A stretch of 9,794 nt of DNA from Eubacteriales Family XIII. Incertae Sedis bacterium (lineage in GTDB: Bacteria > Bacillota > Clostridia > Peptostreptococcales > Anaerovoracaceae): positions 1 to 9,794 of the forward strand of contig JAIRTJ010000154.1 of NCBI GenBank assembly GCA_031254995.1, in the 5' to 3' direction. Positions 1-7,155 of the stretch are shown here, in pieces (the stretch's first letter is position 1; each line of letters starts with the position of its first letter). The translations under genes were made by a program, and so were the position numbers. The notes beneath the pieces were generated by a model. The model saw only the letters and a list, made by a program, of their open reading frames with translations. It did not search any database and was not told the origin of the DNA.

Positions 1-412
1 TTCCGATAATCAACACCATAATCATCGAAAAATTGTCGACGTACAGGTTTTTTTCGACCTCTATTTCATGTCCCTTTGTCAGCTCGAACCAAATCAACAG
101 CGGACATTGGACGATCGCCAACACGGACGCGAGATATTTTTTGTGTTTGATTCCCAAGAATACGATCAAGAGAGCAAGCGCCGCCTCGATTCCCATCATC
201 GCGCGGGTTGTCGCCTCGCTCGCAAACCCGCCTCCCGAGAACAGAAGCGCCGGCTCCTTTCCGAAATTTTGCGCCGTGAGAACGACGGCGCCAACGGCGA
301 TCAACGCCGCGGAAAAAATGACCGTAGGCCCTCTCAGCTTGTCGGATTTGACGAACAAGAGAATCAGAGCCGCCAAAAGCGGGAACACGATAAGAAATAT
401 GATTGTGCCCAA
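1..412 (-). CDS. Ech/NuoL-like proton-conducting membrane subunit, N-terminal part
   Basis: Partial gene: the first 137 residues are visible and the frame stays open to the window edge. The protein is very hydrophobic from residue 2, with apparent membrane helices at about 4-22, 30-48, 74-88, 95-112 and a further one starting near 125. The stretch NLYVDNFSMIMVLIIG at the visible end resembles the start of the antiporter-like core in the NuoL/MrpA/EchA/HyfB family, whose members move protons or sodium ions across the membrane in complex I-like or energy-conserving hydrogenase complexes. The start is a TTG at 412-410, chosen because an almost ideal AGGAGGAG ribosome binding site (424-417) lies just upstream and no ATG fits as well. 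It has its own sigma-A-type promoter (519-547) and a roughly 100-base structured leader, so it probably opens a new operon running leftwards out of the window. Which member of the family it is cannot be decided from the N-terminus alone. Confidence 0.72.
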   Translation of the reverse strand, partial: MGTIIFLIVFPLLAALILLFVKSDKLRGPTVIFSAALIAVGAVVLTAQNFGKEPALLFSGGGFASEATTRAMMGIEAALALLIVFLGIKHKKYLASVLAIVQCPLLIWFELTKGHEIEVEKNLYVDNFSMIMVLIIG

Positions 413-437
413 TTTTCTCCTCCTAAATCTTAGCTTT

Positions 438-497
438 GTCGGGGAATCGCGCAAAAAACTCCGCCGAACCTCATCTGCCCGGCGACGTTTCCCCGAC
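438..497 (-). repeat. Nine-base inverted repeat enclosing the leader hairpin
   Basis: GTCGGGGAA (438-446) and its exact complement TTCCCCGAC (489-497) flank the terminator-like hairpin. In the minus-strand RNA the two arms could form a nine-pair outer stem that encloses the inner hairpin and its U run. Its place in the 5' leader suggests RNA-level control of the downstream membrane-subunit gene. I do not recognise a known riboswitch class in it. Confidence 0.45.
453..485 (-). terminator. Terminator-like hairpin (possible attenuator) in leader
   Basis: On the minus-strand RNA, bases 485-480 (UCGCCG) can pair with 466-461 (CGGCGG) to form a six-pair stem, one or two pairs being G-U, closing a 13-base loop. 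Two bases later comes a run of six U (458-453). This is the shape of an intrinsic terminator, though the stem is short. It lies downstream of the promoter at 519-547 and upstream of the TTG start at 412, so it could end transcripts arriving from wecA, attenuate transcripts from the local promoter, or both. Strength was judged by eye only. Confidence 0.4.
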
Positions 498-518
498 GCT
501 GTTTAAGTGCGCCCTCTC

Positions 519-547
519 ATTATATAGCCTTTGGCGCATAATTTCAA
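519..547 (-). promoter_or_regulatory. Sigma-A-type promoter for the Ech/NuoL-like gene
   Basis: Read on the minus strand, TTGAAA (547-542) is followed by exactly 17 bases and then a perfect TATAAT (524-519), within TATATAAT. Transcription would start near base 512, giving a leader of about 100 bases before the TTG start at 412. The -35 hexamer overlaps the TGA stop codon of the upstream wecA-like gene (546-544). Match quality, spacing and position in the gap before a gene all support it; no experimental start site is known. Confidence 0.8.
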
Positions 548-1683
548 ACCGGTTTTTTTCGTTGCCGTTCGAGATCGTCGCCGGGGGGTTGCTCGACAGG
601 CTCGTCGGATTTGTTCCACTCCCAAATCAGGATGATGATGAACAGCACAGCGACGCAAAACAGGAGAATGGCTTCCGCGTAAAGCTGCCGCGAAAAGACG
701 ATGGCTGCGATGCCCATCACGCTGCTGATCCCGTATAGCATGAGTACCGACCGGCGTTGTCCCATTCCCACATTTGACAATTGATGGTGCAGATGCCCCT
801 TGTCCGCGCCGAAGATCGGTTTCCTGTGCGCGATCCGTCGCAAAACGGCGAAGACCACATCGAAGAGGGGGACGCCCAACACCAACACGGGCACAAGCGT
901 CGCGACCGCCGTAGCGCCCTTCGCCGGACTGATGACGGATACAGAGGCGAGCATGAAGCCGAGGAACAAGGCTCCGCTGTCGCCCATGAATATCTTGGCG
1001 GGATAGAAGTTGAACGGCAGGAACCCTCCGGCCGATCCCGCGATGGCCGTCATGCACAACGCCACCGTGTAATGGCCGTGGATGTAGGCGGCGTAAGCGA
1101 TGGAGAGAGATGCTATGGCCGCGACGCCGGCGGCGAGACCGTCCAATCCGTCGATGAGATTGATCGTATTCGTGATGATGACAATCCAGACGACGGTCGC
1201 GACAAAGCTCGCGATGAGATCGCCCGTCGTCTCTCCGGAGAAATTCAGACCCAACAAACTGATGGTCGGTATCCGTATGCCGAAACAAAAAACGAAGGCG
1301 GCGCAGATGATCTGGCAGATGAATTTGACAAAGGCGTTCATGCCCCGCAGATCATCGACGACACCGACGATGTAGATGAGCGCGCCGCCCGCGACGGCGA
1401 TGAGAATCTTATCGATCGGTTCGTTTCCCTGTTCCGAAAAGGGAATAAGCTCCGAAAAAAGCATGCGGATCAGCACGAAGGCGACGACAGCCGAAAGGAA
1501 GATCGCCATGCCCCCAAACCGAGGAACCGGTTTTTTGTGCATCCTGCGTTCATCCTTGGGCACGTCCATCGCGCCGATTCGGGACGACAGACCGATCGCC
1601 ACAGGCGAAAGAAACGCCGACAGTATAAAAGGAACGATAAAGCACAACGCCACGACGAATTTGATACTCGTATTGTCTGTCAT
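544..1683 (-). CDS. WecA/TagO-type undecaprenyl-phosphate GlcNAc-1-phosphate transferase
   Basis: A 379-residue integral membrane enzyme of the MraY/WecA family, which transfers a sugar-1-phosphate (usually GlcNAc-1-P from UDP-GlcNAc) onto undecaprenyl phosphate at the inner face of the membrane, starting teichoic acid or other surface glycans. Family motifs appear in order: RRMHKKPVPRFGG (46-58, the region after the first helix), VVDDLRG (108-114, the Asp pair tied to Mg2+), NTINLIDGLDGL (172-183), FMGDSGALFLG (232-242) and the C-terminal KGHLHH (295-300), which marks the polyprenyl-P HexNAc-1-P transferases. About ten membrane helices are visible, and the tail (356-379) is charged. Length is normal for TagO/WecA. 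The ATG at 1683 follows a GAGGTG ribosome site that overlaps the end of the dCMP deaminase gene only 6 bases upstream, so the two are very probably co-transcribed. The exact sugar cannot be read from the sequence. Confidence 0.93.
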   Translation of the reverse strand: MTDNTSIKFVVALCFIVPFILSAFLSPVAIGLSSRIGAMDVPKDERRMHKKPVPRFGGMAIFLSAVVAFVLIRMLFSELIPFSEQGNEPIDKILIAVAGGALIYIVGVVDDLRGMNAFVKFICQIICAAFVFCFGIRIPTISLLGLNFSGETTGDLIASFVATVVWIVIITNTINLIDGLDGLAAGVAAIASLSIAYAAYIHGHYTVALCMTAIAGSAGGFLPFNFYPAKIFMGDSGALFLGFMLASVSVISPAKGATAVATLVPVLVLGVPLFDVVFAVLRRIAHRKPIFGADKGHLHHQLSNVGMGQRRSVLMLYGISSVMGIAAIVFSRQLYAEAILLFCVAVLFIIILIWEWNKSDEPVEQPPGDDLERQRKKPV

Positions 1684-1689
1684 TTTAAA

Positions 1690-2151
1690 TCACACCTCGT
1701 CGCCGTTTTCGATCGTTACGATCTTCAATCCGGCTTCCTCCAATATTTCCACCGCGAGGTCGTCGGGGTATCCCTCTCCAACGATGATCTTTCGGATACC
1801 CGCGTTGATAATCATCTTCGCGCAGATCACGCAGGGTTGGTGCGTGATGTAAATGGTCGATCCCTCGATGCTCTGTCCCGACGTGGCCGCCTGGATGATG
1901 GCGTTTTGCTCCGCGTGAAGAGCCCTGCACAGCTCATGCCTCTCGCCTGACGGGATATTCAGCTTTTCCCTGCGGCAACCGCCTATCTCGTCGCAATGCG
2001 CGATGCCCTTGGGCGCGCCGTTGTAGCCGGTCGCGATGATCTGCTTGTCCTGCACGATGACCGCTCCCACCCTTCGACGCAGGCACGTCGATCTCTTCGA
2101 CGTCAACTCGGCTATGCCCATGAAATATTCATCCCAACTCGGTCTTACCAT
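1690..2151 (-). CDS. comEB: dCMP deaminase (ComEB family)
   Basis: A 153-residue cytidine/deoxycytidylate deaminase that converts dCMP to dUMP, the precursor for thymidylate synthase, in the cytoplasm. The zinc active site is intact: HAE at 79-81 (His ligand and the catalytic Glu that shuttles protons) and PCVIC at 106-110 (two Cys ligands). The segment [18 protein letters not shown] (53-70) with Cys53, Cys59 and Cys75 is the cysteine-rich insert typical of dCMP deaminases, which separates them from cytidine deaminases. The start is placed at the ATG at 2151, preceded at 8 bases by GGGGAG. An in-frame start 33 bases further upstream would add an arginine-rich extension not typical of the family. 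It sits 6 bases before the wecA-like gene, a pairing known from clostridial genomes. The comEB name reflects homology to the Bacillus late-competence operon gene, but the activity is nucleotide metabolism. Confidence 0.94.
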   Translation of the reverse strand: MVRPSWDEYFMGIAELTSKRSTCLRRRVGAVIVQDKQIIATGYNGAPKGIAHCDEIGGCRREKLNIPSGERHELCRALHAEQNAIIQAATSGQSIEGSTIYITHQPCVICAKMIINAGIRKIIVGEGYPDDLAVEILEEAGLKIVTIENGDEV

Positions 2152-2182
2152 TTCTTTTTCTCCCCGCACACGCGTCCGCAAC

Positions 2183-2209
2183 AAAAACCTCCCTCGGAGC
2201 TCTCGCTCC
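2183..2209 (-). terminator. Weak hairpin plus T run between metH and dCMP deaminase
   Basis: On the minus strand GGAGC (2209-2205) pairs with GCTCC (2200-2196) around a four-base GAGA loop. A run of five T (2187-2183) follows, but only after 8 intervening bases, so it is a poor intrinsic terminator. The rest of the 152-base gap (2152-2303) shows no convincing promoter and no coding remnant. The hairpin may modulate read-through or messenger stability ahead of the deaminase gene. Confidence 0.25.
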
Positions 2210-2303
2210 CAAAGCCGCGTGTCCGGATATCATTTCTCGCCGGTTTTTTCTTGTCGTTCCGTCAACCGCATCGGCCTATCTTTTTCAAGCGACGAACATA
2301 CGT

Positions 2304-4043
2304 TTACACGCCCGGGTCGCCGCCCATAATCGACTCCGCGCTCTTGACGGCGTCCTTGTACTCAGCTACGGTCGGATCGGTGATGGCCGCGTCCAACCCC
2401 GCGTATACCGCCATGGACAGAAATGCGCTCGTGACGGATCCTCGTTCGGGCAATCCGAAGGATATGTTGTCTGCTCCCAATATGGTCTTGACGCCGTATC
2501 GTTCCCCGGCCGCCGTAACGGCCCTCAAGGTCTCGCGCGCCGCGCCGGGCGCCGTCTTGAGGCTCAGAGCCAACATGTCGACGATGATCCTGTCCTTGCC
2601 GATGCCGTATTTCGCCGCCTCGCTCAGCAATTTTTCCAATATCGAAAGCCGCTCTTCCGCGCTCGCGGGCACGCCTTTTTCATCCATGGCGAGAGCGACG
2701 ACGGCCGTGCCGTACTTCGCCGCTATGGGAAATACGGCATCCATGCTCGCTCGCTCTCCCGTAACGGAGTTTATGATCGCTTTGCCCCTGCAATACCTCA
2801 GCGCGCGCTCCGCGCGTCTCGGATCCTTGCAATCTATCATCAACGGGATATTTCCTTTCAACGAGATCTTGCGAACCAATCGAGATAAGGCCTCTTCCTC
2901 GTCGATATTCGGCGACCCCGCATTGACGTCCACGATATCCGCGCCCGCCTTCGATTGTTTGACGGCCTCCTTTGTGAGACGCGCATAGTCGCCCGAGGAT
3001 AAAGCCTCTTCGATCTCGCGCCTTCCCGTCGGATTGATGCGTCCGCCGACGATTCTCGTCCGTCCGTCCAAGGCGACGGATTTGACGACGGCGCACGCCG
3101 TAGGACAGGAAGATGCGATCCTTTCGCTCAAAAATCCGGTTTGCAGAGCCGGAAACCGCCTCACTTTCTCTTCATCGCCTGCGGCTCGCAGCCGCGCGGA
3201 GAGTTCGGAGATATAGGCGGGCGTCGTACCGCAACAACCTCCGACCGCCGCAGCGCCCGCTTCGAGAATGCGTTCCGCATGAAGAGCGAAGTCGCTCTCG
3301 CTCACATCGTAGCTCGTCGTCCCGTTCTCCGCGTGAGGCAATCCCGCGTTGGGTTGAGCCAACACGGGGATCTTCGAAACAGCTGTCATCTCCTCGATCA
3401 GCGGCAACGTCTCCGCAGGGCCCAAGGAACAATTTATTCCTATGGCGGCAATGCCCATATCCTGAAACATCCGCACGACGGTCACCGGATCGGAGCCCGT
3501 GAGCGTCCGACCGTTTTCCGAGAAGGTGAGCGAACAAAACACGGGCAGATCGGAATGCTCCTTCGCGGCCAAGACGCCGGCTTTCAGCTCGACGACGTCC
3601 GTAAACGTCTCGAACAGAATGAGATCCGCGCCGGCTTCCGTCCCTGCGACGATCTGCTCGCGAAATAACTCGTAAGCGTCGTCAAAATCAAAGTCGTCCG
3701 TCATGTCGACCAATTTTCCGGAAGGACCGATGTCGAGCGCGACGAATCCTTTGCCCGCGTCGGCGACGGCCGCCTTGCAATTTCCTATTCCCGCTTCGAT
3801 CACGCGGCTCGGCGAATAGGAGGAACCGCGCAGATGCAGACTGTTGGCGCCGAGCGTATTCGTCGTGACGACATCGCTTCCTGCTTCGAGGTACGCCCGA
3901 TGAATCGCCCGCACCGTCTCCGGATTTTCGATGTTGTACGCCTCCGACAGTTCGCCGCCCGACAGACCCGCGGACTGCAACATGGTGCCCATGGCTCCGT
4001 CGAACAATATGATTTTCTTTCCGAGCAATTCCGTTATTCGCAT
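2304..4043 (-). CDS. metH: Two-domain MetH: homocysteine and methyl-THF methyltransferase modules
   Basis: A 579-residue cytoplasmic protein matching the N-terminal half of cobalamin-dependent methionine synthase. Residues 1 to about 290 are the homocysteine S-methyltransferase barrel: FDGAMGTMLQ (14-23), then the zinc ligands Cys205 (GINCSLGP) and Cys270-Cys271 (GGCCGTTP), all present. Residues about 325-575 are the pterin-binding (methyltetrahydrofolate) barrel: VGGRINPTG (332-340), DVNAGSPNIDEEE (372-384), INSVTGE (424-430) and NISFGLPER (526-534). The chain then ends. The cobalamin-binding domain (DxHxxG) and the SAM-dependent reactivation domain of longer MetH proteins are absent, and the 152 bases downstream are too short and carry no frame for them. 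A separate corrinoid protein would be needed, and I cannot see one here. The start is the ATG at 4043, with AAAGG 8 bases upstream lying in the 12-base gap after the EAL gene. Identity of the modules is secure; the overall reaction is inferred. Confidence 0.9.
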   Translation of the reverse strand: MRITELLGKKIILFDGAMGTMLQSAGLSGGELSEAYNIENPETVRAIHRAYLEAGSDVVTTNTLGANSLHLRGSSYSPSRVIEAGIGNCKAAVADAGKGFVALDIGPSGKLVDMTDDFDFDDAYELFREQIVAGTEAGADLILFETFTDVVELKAGVLAAKEHSDLPVFCSLTFSENGRTLTGSDPVTVVRMFQDMGIAAIGINCSLGPAETLPLIEEMTAVSKIPVLAQPNAGLPHAENGTTSYDVSESDFALHAERILEAGAAAVGGCCGTTPAYISELSARLRAAGDEEKVRRFPALQTGFLSERIASSCPTACAVVKSVALDGRTRIVGGRINPTGRREIEEALSSGDYARLTKEAVKQSKAGADIVDVNAGSPNIDEEEALSRLVRKISLKGNIPLMIDCKDPRRAERALRYCRGKAIINSVTGERASMDAVFPIAAKYGTAVVALAMDEKGVPASAEERLSILEKLLSEAAKYGIGKDRIIVDMLALSLKTAPGAARETLRAVTAAGERYGVKTILGADNISFGLPERGSVTSAFLSMAVYAGLDAAITDPTVAEYKDAVKSAESIMGGDPGV

Positions 4044-4055
4044 ATCAAGAGCCTT

Positions 4056-5798
4056 TCACGCGCTTTCGCGGATCAATTCGCGACGCACTTCTTCGAAGAT
4101 GGGATCCGCCGTTCTGAATTTCTCGATATTCGCTAGAAGCTCCCCCTCGGTCAACGGCTCGGAAAACAGGTATCCCTGATAGTAATCCGCTCCGCTCTCC
4201 ATGAGCCTTTTCATCTGTTCCTTCGTCTCCACGCCCTCCGCGATCAATTTCATGTCCGCAACGTGCGCCAATTCCGCCAACAGATAGGACAGATGCTGTT
4301 GGTATTCATTTGTGGCGATATCGTCGATGAACTGCTTTTCGGTCTTGAGTATCCGCACAGGCAAGTTCTTTAAATTGTTAAAATTGGAATAACCTGTTCC
4401 AAAATCGTCCAGAGCTGTTTTTATTCCCGCCGCGCTCAGCCTGTCCATCGCGACGCGAGCGTATCCGCCGGTCTCCAACTCTTCGCTCTCCGTAATCTCC
4501 AACACCAGGTTGCGCCCGGAAAATCTGTTTCGGCGCAGAACCGTGAGCACGTTTGAGACGAGGGCTTCATCGGATATCTGCGCGGGAGACAGATTGACGT
4601 CGAGGAAAAAATCCTCCGCCTCGTGAAGATTCAGACGCGCGCACACGGAGACCGCCTGTTCCAAAACCCAATATCCTATGGTGTTGATGAGACCTATCTG
4701 TTCCGCAATGCGAATGAACACCAGCGGCGGAATGCTGCCGAATCCGGGGCTTTCCCAACGGCAGAGGGCTTCCACGCCGAGCCATACGCCCTTCTTCGGA
4801 TCCGCGATGGGCTGAAAGCGTACCTCAAATCCCATCATCCCGTTCATTACGCAATCCTTCAATCTGATCTCCAACTCCAATTCTCGACGCAACATCATAT
4901 CCGTTTCTCGGTCGTAGAGGGACACGGCGCCCGTTTCCTTCGATATCCGAAGCGTTCGCTCGATGATGGACATGATCGTCTCCGAATCCTCAAATCCCGT
5001 TCGTCCGTCTATGACGCACAGTGCGATCTTGCAGAAGATAAAGCTCTTTTCGTTTTCCGGCCGCACTTCCCACGGTTCCCGAAAGCGTTCGAATATCCTG
5101 TCCGCCAGACCGCCCGCGCTCATCATATCCGCGTAATCGAACAGCAGGCAAAATTCGTCGCCGTCCACCCGATAGATTTCGAAGCGTTGCAGATTGAAGC
5201 TCCTTATCCATTCGATTACCGTTTTCATCAGCGCGTCGCCCGCGCTCCGCCCGTATGCGTCGTTCACATGCCGCATGGATATGTAATCGTATGCGATGAG
5301 GCAATAATTTCCTTTCGGTCGCTCGTCCAAGTCCTTTTCGAGCTTCGCGCGGTTGGGAAGGTTCGTATATCTGTCGTAATACGCGAGCCTCGAAAGCTCT
5401 TCTCTCAGCAATTTCTCGTTGCTGACGTCGATGACCGTAATGATATGCGCCGGTCTGCCGTCCGACCACTCGACTGCTCTGCTCATGCAACGTCCCCATA
5501 TGCCGAGCGTCGGGTTGAAAGCCTCCGTGACGCGCGACTCCGCATTCGATCCGTCGGGGTCTTTCGATTCCGCATTGCGCGGACAGAAAGGGCAAGGGCC
5601 TTCGTCGGGTCCCATCACGAATTCCCAGCATCTGTGTCCCTCCATGCGTTCCCTCGCGACGCCCAACGTGCGTGCATAGAAATCATTGACCATCAAAATC
5701 TCATCGGTCTCGCGATCCACCACATAGATGTACACCTCCGCAGAATCGACGAATTTTCTCAGCGATTCCGCAGATTCAAGAAGGTTTCCCACTGTCAT
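4056..5798 (-). CDS. PAS-GGDEF-EAL cyclic-di-GMP turnover protein
   Basis: A 580-residue soluble signalling protein with no membrane segment. A PAS sensor (about 15-125) carries Cys57 and a GPCPFCP motif (Cys69, Cys72). A GGDEF domain follows (about 135-295) whose signature reads DGDEF (212-216). The metal Asp171 and the guanine-contacting Asn179 and Asp188 are kept, and there is no RxxD inhibitory site. The EAL domain (about 310-570) keeps Glu343-Ala-Leu, FQPI (328-331), Asn402, ExTE (434-437), DDFGTGYS (464-471), Lys485, Glu521 and Gln541, so c-di-GMP hydrolysis to pGpG is likely. The usual KID after the DDFG loop is KTE (485-487). The ATG at 5798 overlaps the truA stop as ATGA, but GAGGT touches that ATG. 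A GTG at 5792, 6 bases from GAGGT, is an equally good start two codons later. Being downstream of pilus genes suggests control of motility or attachment, which is inference. Confidence 0.92.
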   Translation of the reverse strand: MTVGNLLESAESLRKFVDSAEVYIYVVDRETDEILMVNDFYARTLGVARERMEGHRCWEFVMGPDEGPCPFCPRNAESKDPDGSNAESRVTEAFNPTLGIWGRCMSRAVEWSDGRPAHIITVIDVSNEKLLREELSRLAYYDRYTNLPNRAKLEKDLDERPKGNYCLIAYDYISMRHVNDAYGRSAGDALMKTVIEWIRSFNLQRFEIYRVDGDEFCLLFDYADMMSAGGLADRIFERFREPWEVRPENEKSFIFCKIALCVIDGRTGFEDSETIMSIIERTLRISKETGAVSLYDRETDMMLRRELELEIRLKDCVMNGMMGFEVRFQPIADPKKGVWLGVEALCRWESPGFGSIPPLVFIRIAEQIGLINTIGYWVLEQAVSVCARLNLHEAEDFFLDVNLSPAQISDEALVSNVLTVLRRNRFSGRNLVLEITESEELETGGYARVAMDRLSAAGIKTALDDFGTGYSNFNNLKNLPVRILKTEKQFIDDIATNEYQQHLSYLLAELAHVADMKLIAEGVETKEQMKRLMESGADYYQGYLFSEPLTEGELLANIEKFRTADPIFEEVRRELIRESA

Positions 5799-6568
5799 AC
5801 CTCATTCGCTGTCAACTCCGCCATTTCCGCTTTGCTGAAATACACGCGTTCCAAATAAAGACCCGAGGGGGGAGCCGTATGACCCGCCTCGCTTCTGGCG
5901 CCCGAGGCTATGATCTTTCTTGCATTTTCCGGTTTCCCGACGCCCAATCCGACCTCTACAAGGGTTCCGACTACAATCCTTACCATATTATACAAAAAGC
6001 CGTCGCCCGTAATCCTGACGGACAATTCCGTCTGCGACTCCGAGATATCCAAGGCGAATACGGTCCGCTCCGTCGTCTTTGGCCGCGTCCCGCCGGACGA
6101 CATAAACGCCCTGAAATCGTGTTTGCCGATGAAATGAGAGGCCGCTTCTCTCATATTACTCGTATTCGGCTTTTTGTTCAACAGATAACGATAATTTCGC
6201 AGAAAAATATCGGGAGTTTCGCCGACGCGGATGCGATACAGATAGGTTTTTCCGACGGCGTCGTACCTCGCGTGAAAACCCTGCGGCTTTTCCTCGGCGC
6301 GTTTTATGCGAATGTCCGTCAGCAAATTGTTCGCGGCGATGGGTATGCGCTCCGTCGGTATGCCGAAATCGCCCGTAAAGCTCGCCGTCTGACCGTAGGC
6401 GTGAACGCCGGCGTCCGTTCTCGACGTACCCGAAACGCGAATGGGTTCTCCGCAAACCTTGGACAGCGCGGCCTCCAGATCGCCCTGCACCGTACGCGTC
6501 TCGGGTTGCGCCTGCCAACCGTGAAATCCGCTCCCGTCGTATTCCGTTTCAATCAGCACAGTCCGCAT
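5795..6568 (-). CDS. truA: tRNA pseudouridine(38-40) synthase TruA
   Basis: A 257-residue enzyme that isomerises uridine to pseudouridine at positions 38-40 in the anticodon arm of tRNAs. The catalytic aspartate is Asp52 in SGTSRTDAGVHA (46-57), the conserved tyrosine is Tyr109 in KTYLYR, and the RNA-binding/dimer region FLYNMVRIVVGTLVEVG is intact, as is the N-terminal YDGSGFHGWQ (10-19). Length is usual for the family. The start is placed at the ATG at 6568, which begins MRTVLIETEYDG as TruA proteins normally do and has GAGG 8 bases upstream. A TTG at 6601 in the same frame would add 11 untypical residues and overlap the pilO stop. It is 29 bases downstream of the PilO-like gene and overlaps the next gene by ATGA. 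A housekeeping gene inside a pilus/signalling cluster is unremarkable in compact operons. Confidence 0.95.
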   Translation of the reverse strand: MRTVLIETEYDGSGFHGWQAQPETRTVQGDLEAALSKVCGEPIRVSGTSRTDAGVHAYGQTASFTGDFGIPTERIPIAANNLLTDIRIKRAEEKPQGFHARYDAVGKTYLYRIRVGETPDIFLRNYRYLLNKKPNTSNMREAASHFIGKHDFRAFMSSGGTRPKTTERTVFALDISESQTELSVRITGDGFLYNMVRIVVGTLVEVGLGVGKPENARKIIASGARSEAGHTAPPSGLYLERVYFSKAEMAELTANEV

Positions 6569-6597
6569 CGCTCCGTCCTCAGTACTTATCGCCGGCC

Positions 6598-7155
6598 TCA
6601 ACCCTCATAATAGTAAAGCGTGACGCGAAATATCCATTGGGAGGTCGCATCGCCCTCGGCTCCTCCGCTGTGAGCAAATCCGACGACGCTGTAAAATCCC
6701 GTCTCGCTGTCCTCCAGACTTCGCATGAAGCGCAGACCTGAGGCGAAGTCTCCGCTCGCCGATATGTCGATCGCGCGAGAGAACAACTGCGCGCCGTAGG
6801 CCGTTTTATCGCCTGCCGCCAAGGACTCTTGCTCGGAGATATCGAGCTCCGCAATTCCCGCCGCGTCCGCCTTTTCGGAGATATCAAAGGCGACCTCTGC
6901 GGGGCCTACGCTCGTTCTCTCGCGGATGGCCGACAATTTCCCCTCCGCGTCCGCTATATCTTTTTTCAACGCCGTAAGGTCGCCGCGCATCTCGTCTATC
7001 GCGGCGATGTCCCGGGCCAACAATTTGTTTTCCATGCGCAACTTGTCGATACGCTCCTGAAAAACGGGGGCGACGAAGCAGATATAGAGCGCCGAGAACA
7101 ACGTCAACGCGCCAACGATCGCTATTTTAATTCTGCTGTTTCTGATGTGGATCAT
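6598..7155 (-). CDS. pilO: PilO-like type IV pilus inner-membrane assembly protein
   Basis: A 185-residue bitopic membrane protein: a short basic cytoplasmic end (RNSRIK), one membrane helix at about 10-31, a charged coiled coil at about 33-80, and a small alpha/beta domain outside the membrane (about 85-185). This is the architecture of PilO (and GspM-like relatives), which partners PilN and aligns the cytoplasmic PilM and motor with the growing pilus. Primary sequence is weakly conserved in the family, so the call rests mainly on architecture and on the gene being directly downstream of a PilM-PilN gene with a 4-base ATGA overlap, which implies translational coupling. A GGGGAG ribosome site lies 6 bases before the ATG. 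No PilP, PilQ, PilB or pilin genes are visible in the window. Confidence 0.75.
   Translation of the reverse strand: MIHIRNSRIKIAIVGALTLFSALYICFVAPVFQERIDKLRMENKLLARDIAAIDEMRGDLTALKKDIADAEGKLSAIRERTSVGPAEVAFDISEKADAAGIAELDISEQESLAAGDKTAYGAQLFSRAIDISASGDFASGLRFMRSLEDSETGFYSVVGFAHSGGAEGDATSQWIFRVTLYYYEG

Noticed and set aside
781..1950. Long plus-strand open frame (389 codons) opposite the wecA-like and dCMP deaminase genes
   Set aside because: It runs antisense through two well-conserved genes, its product is a low-complexity Arg/Asp/His-rich chain without recognisable domains, and it is explained by the GC-rich codon pattern of the opposite strand.
2152..2303. Possible remnant of a MetH cobalamin domain downstream of the metH stop
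   Set aside because: The stretch is only 152 bases; the frames I read after the stop close quickly and show no DxHxxG-type motif.
2152..2303. Promoter for the dCMP deaminase gene
   Set aside because: TTGACG and TTGAAA hexamers occur, but none has a -10-like hexamer at 16-18 bases, so no promoter is claimed.
1996..2988. Plus-strand open frame of 330 codons covering the metH-deaminase gap
   Set aside because: It spans parts of two genes and the gap between them on the opposite strand; no ribosome binding site or domain supports it.
4623..5858. Plus-strand open frame of 411 codons opposite the PAS-GGDEF-EAL gene
   Set aside because: It is antisense to clear PAS, GGDEF and EAL motifs and has a composition typical of a mirror frame (His- and Arg-rich) with no family resemblance.
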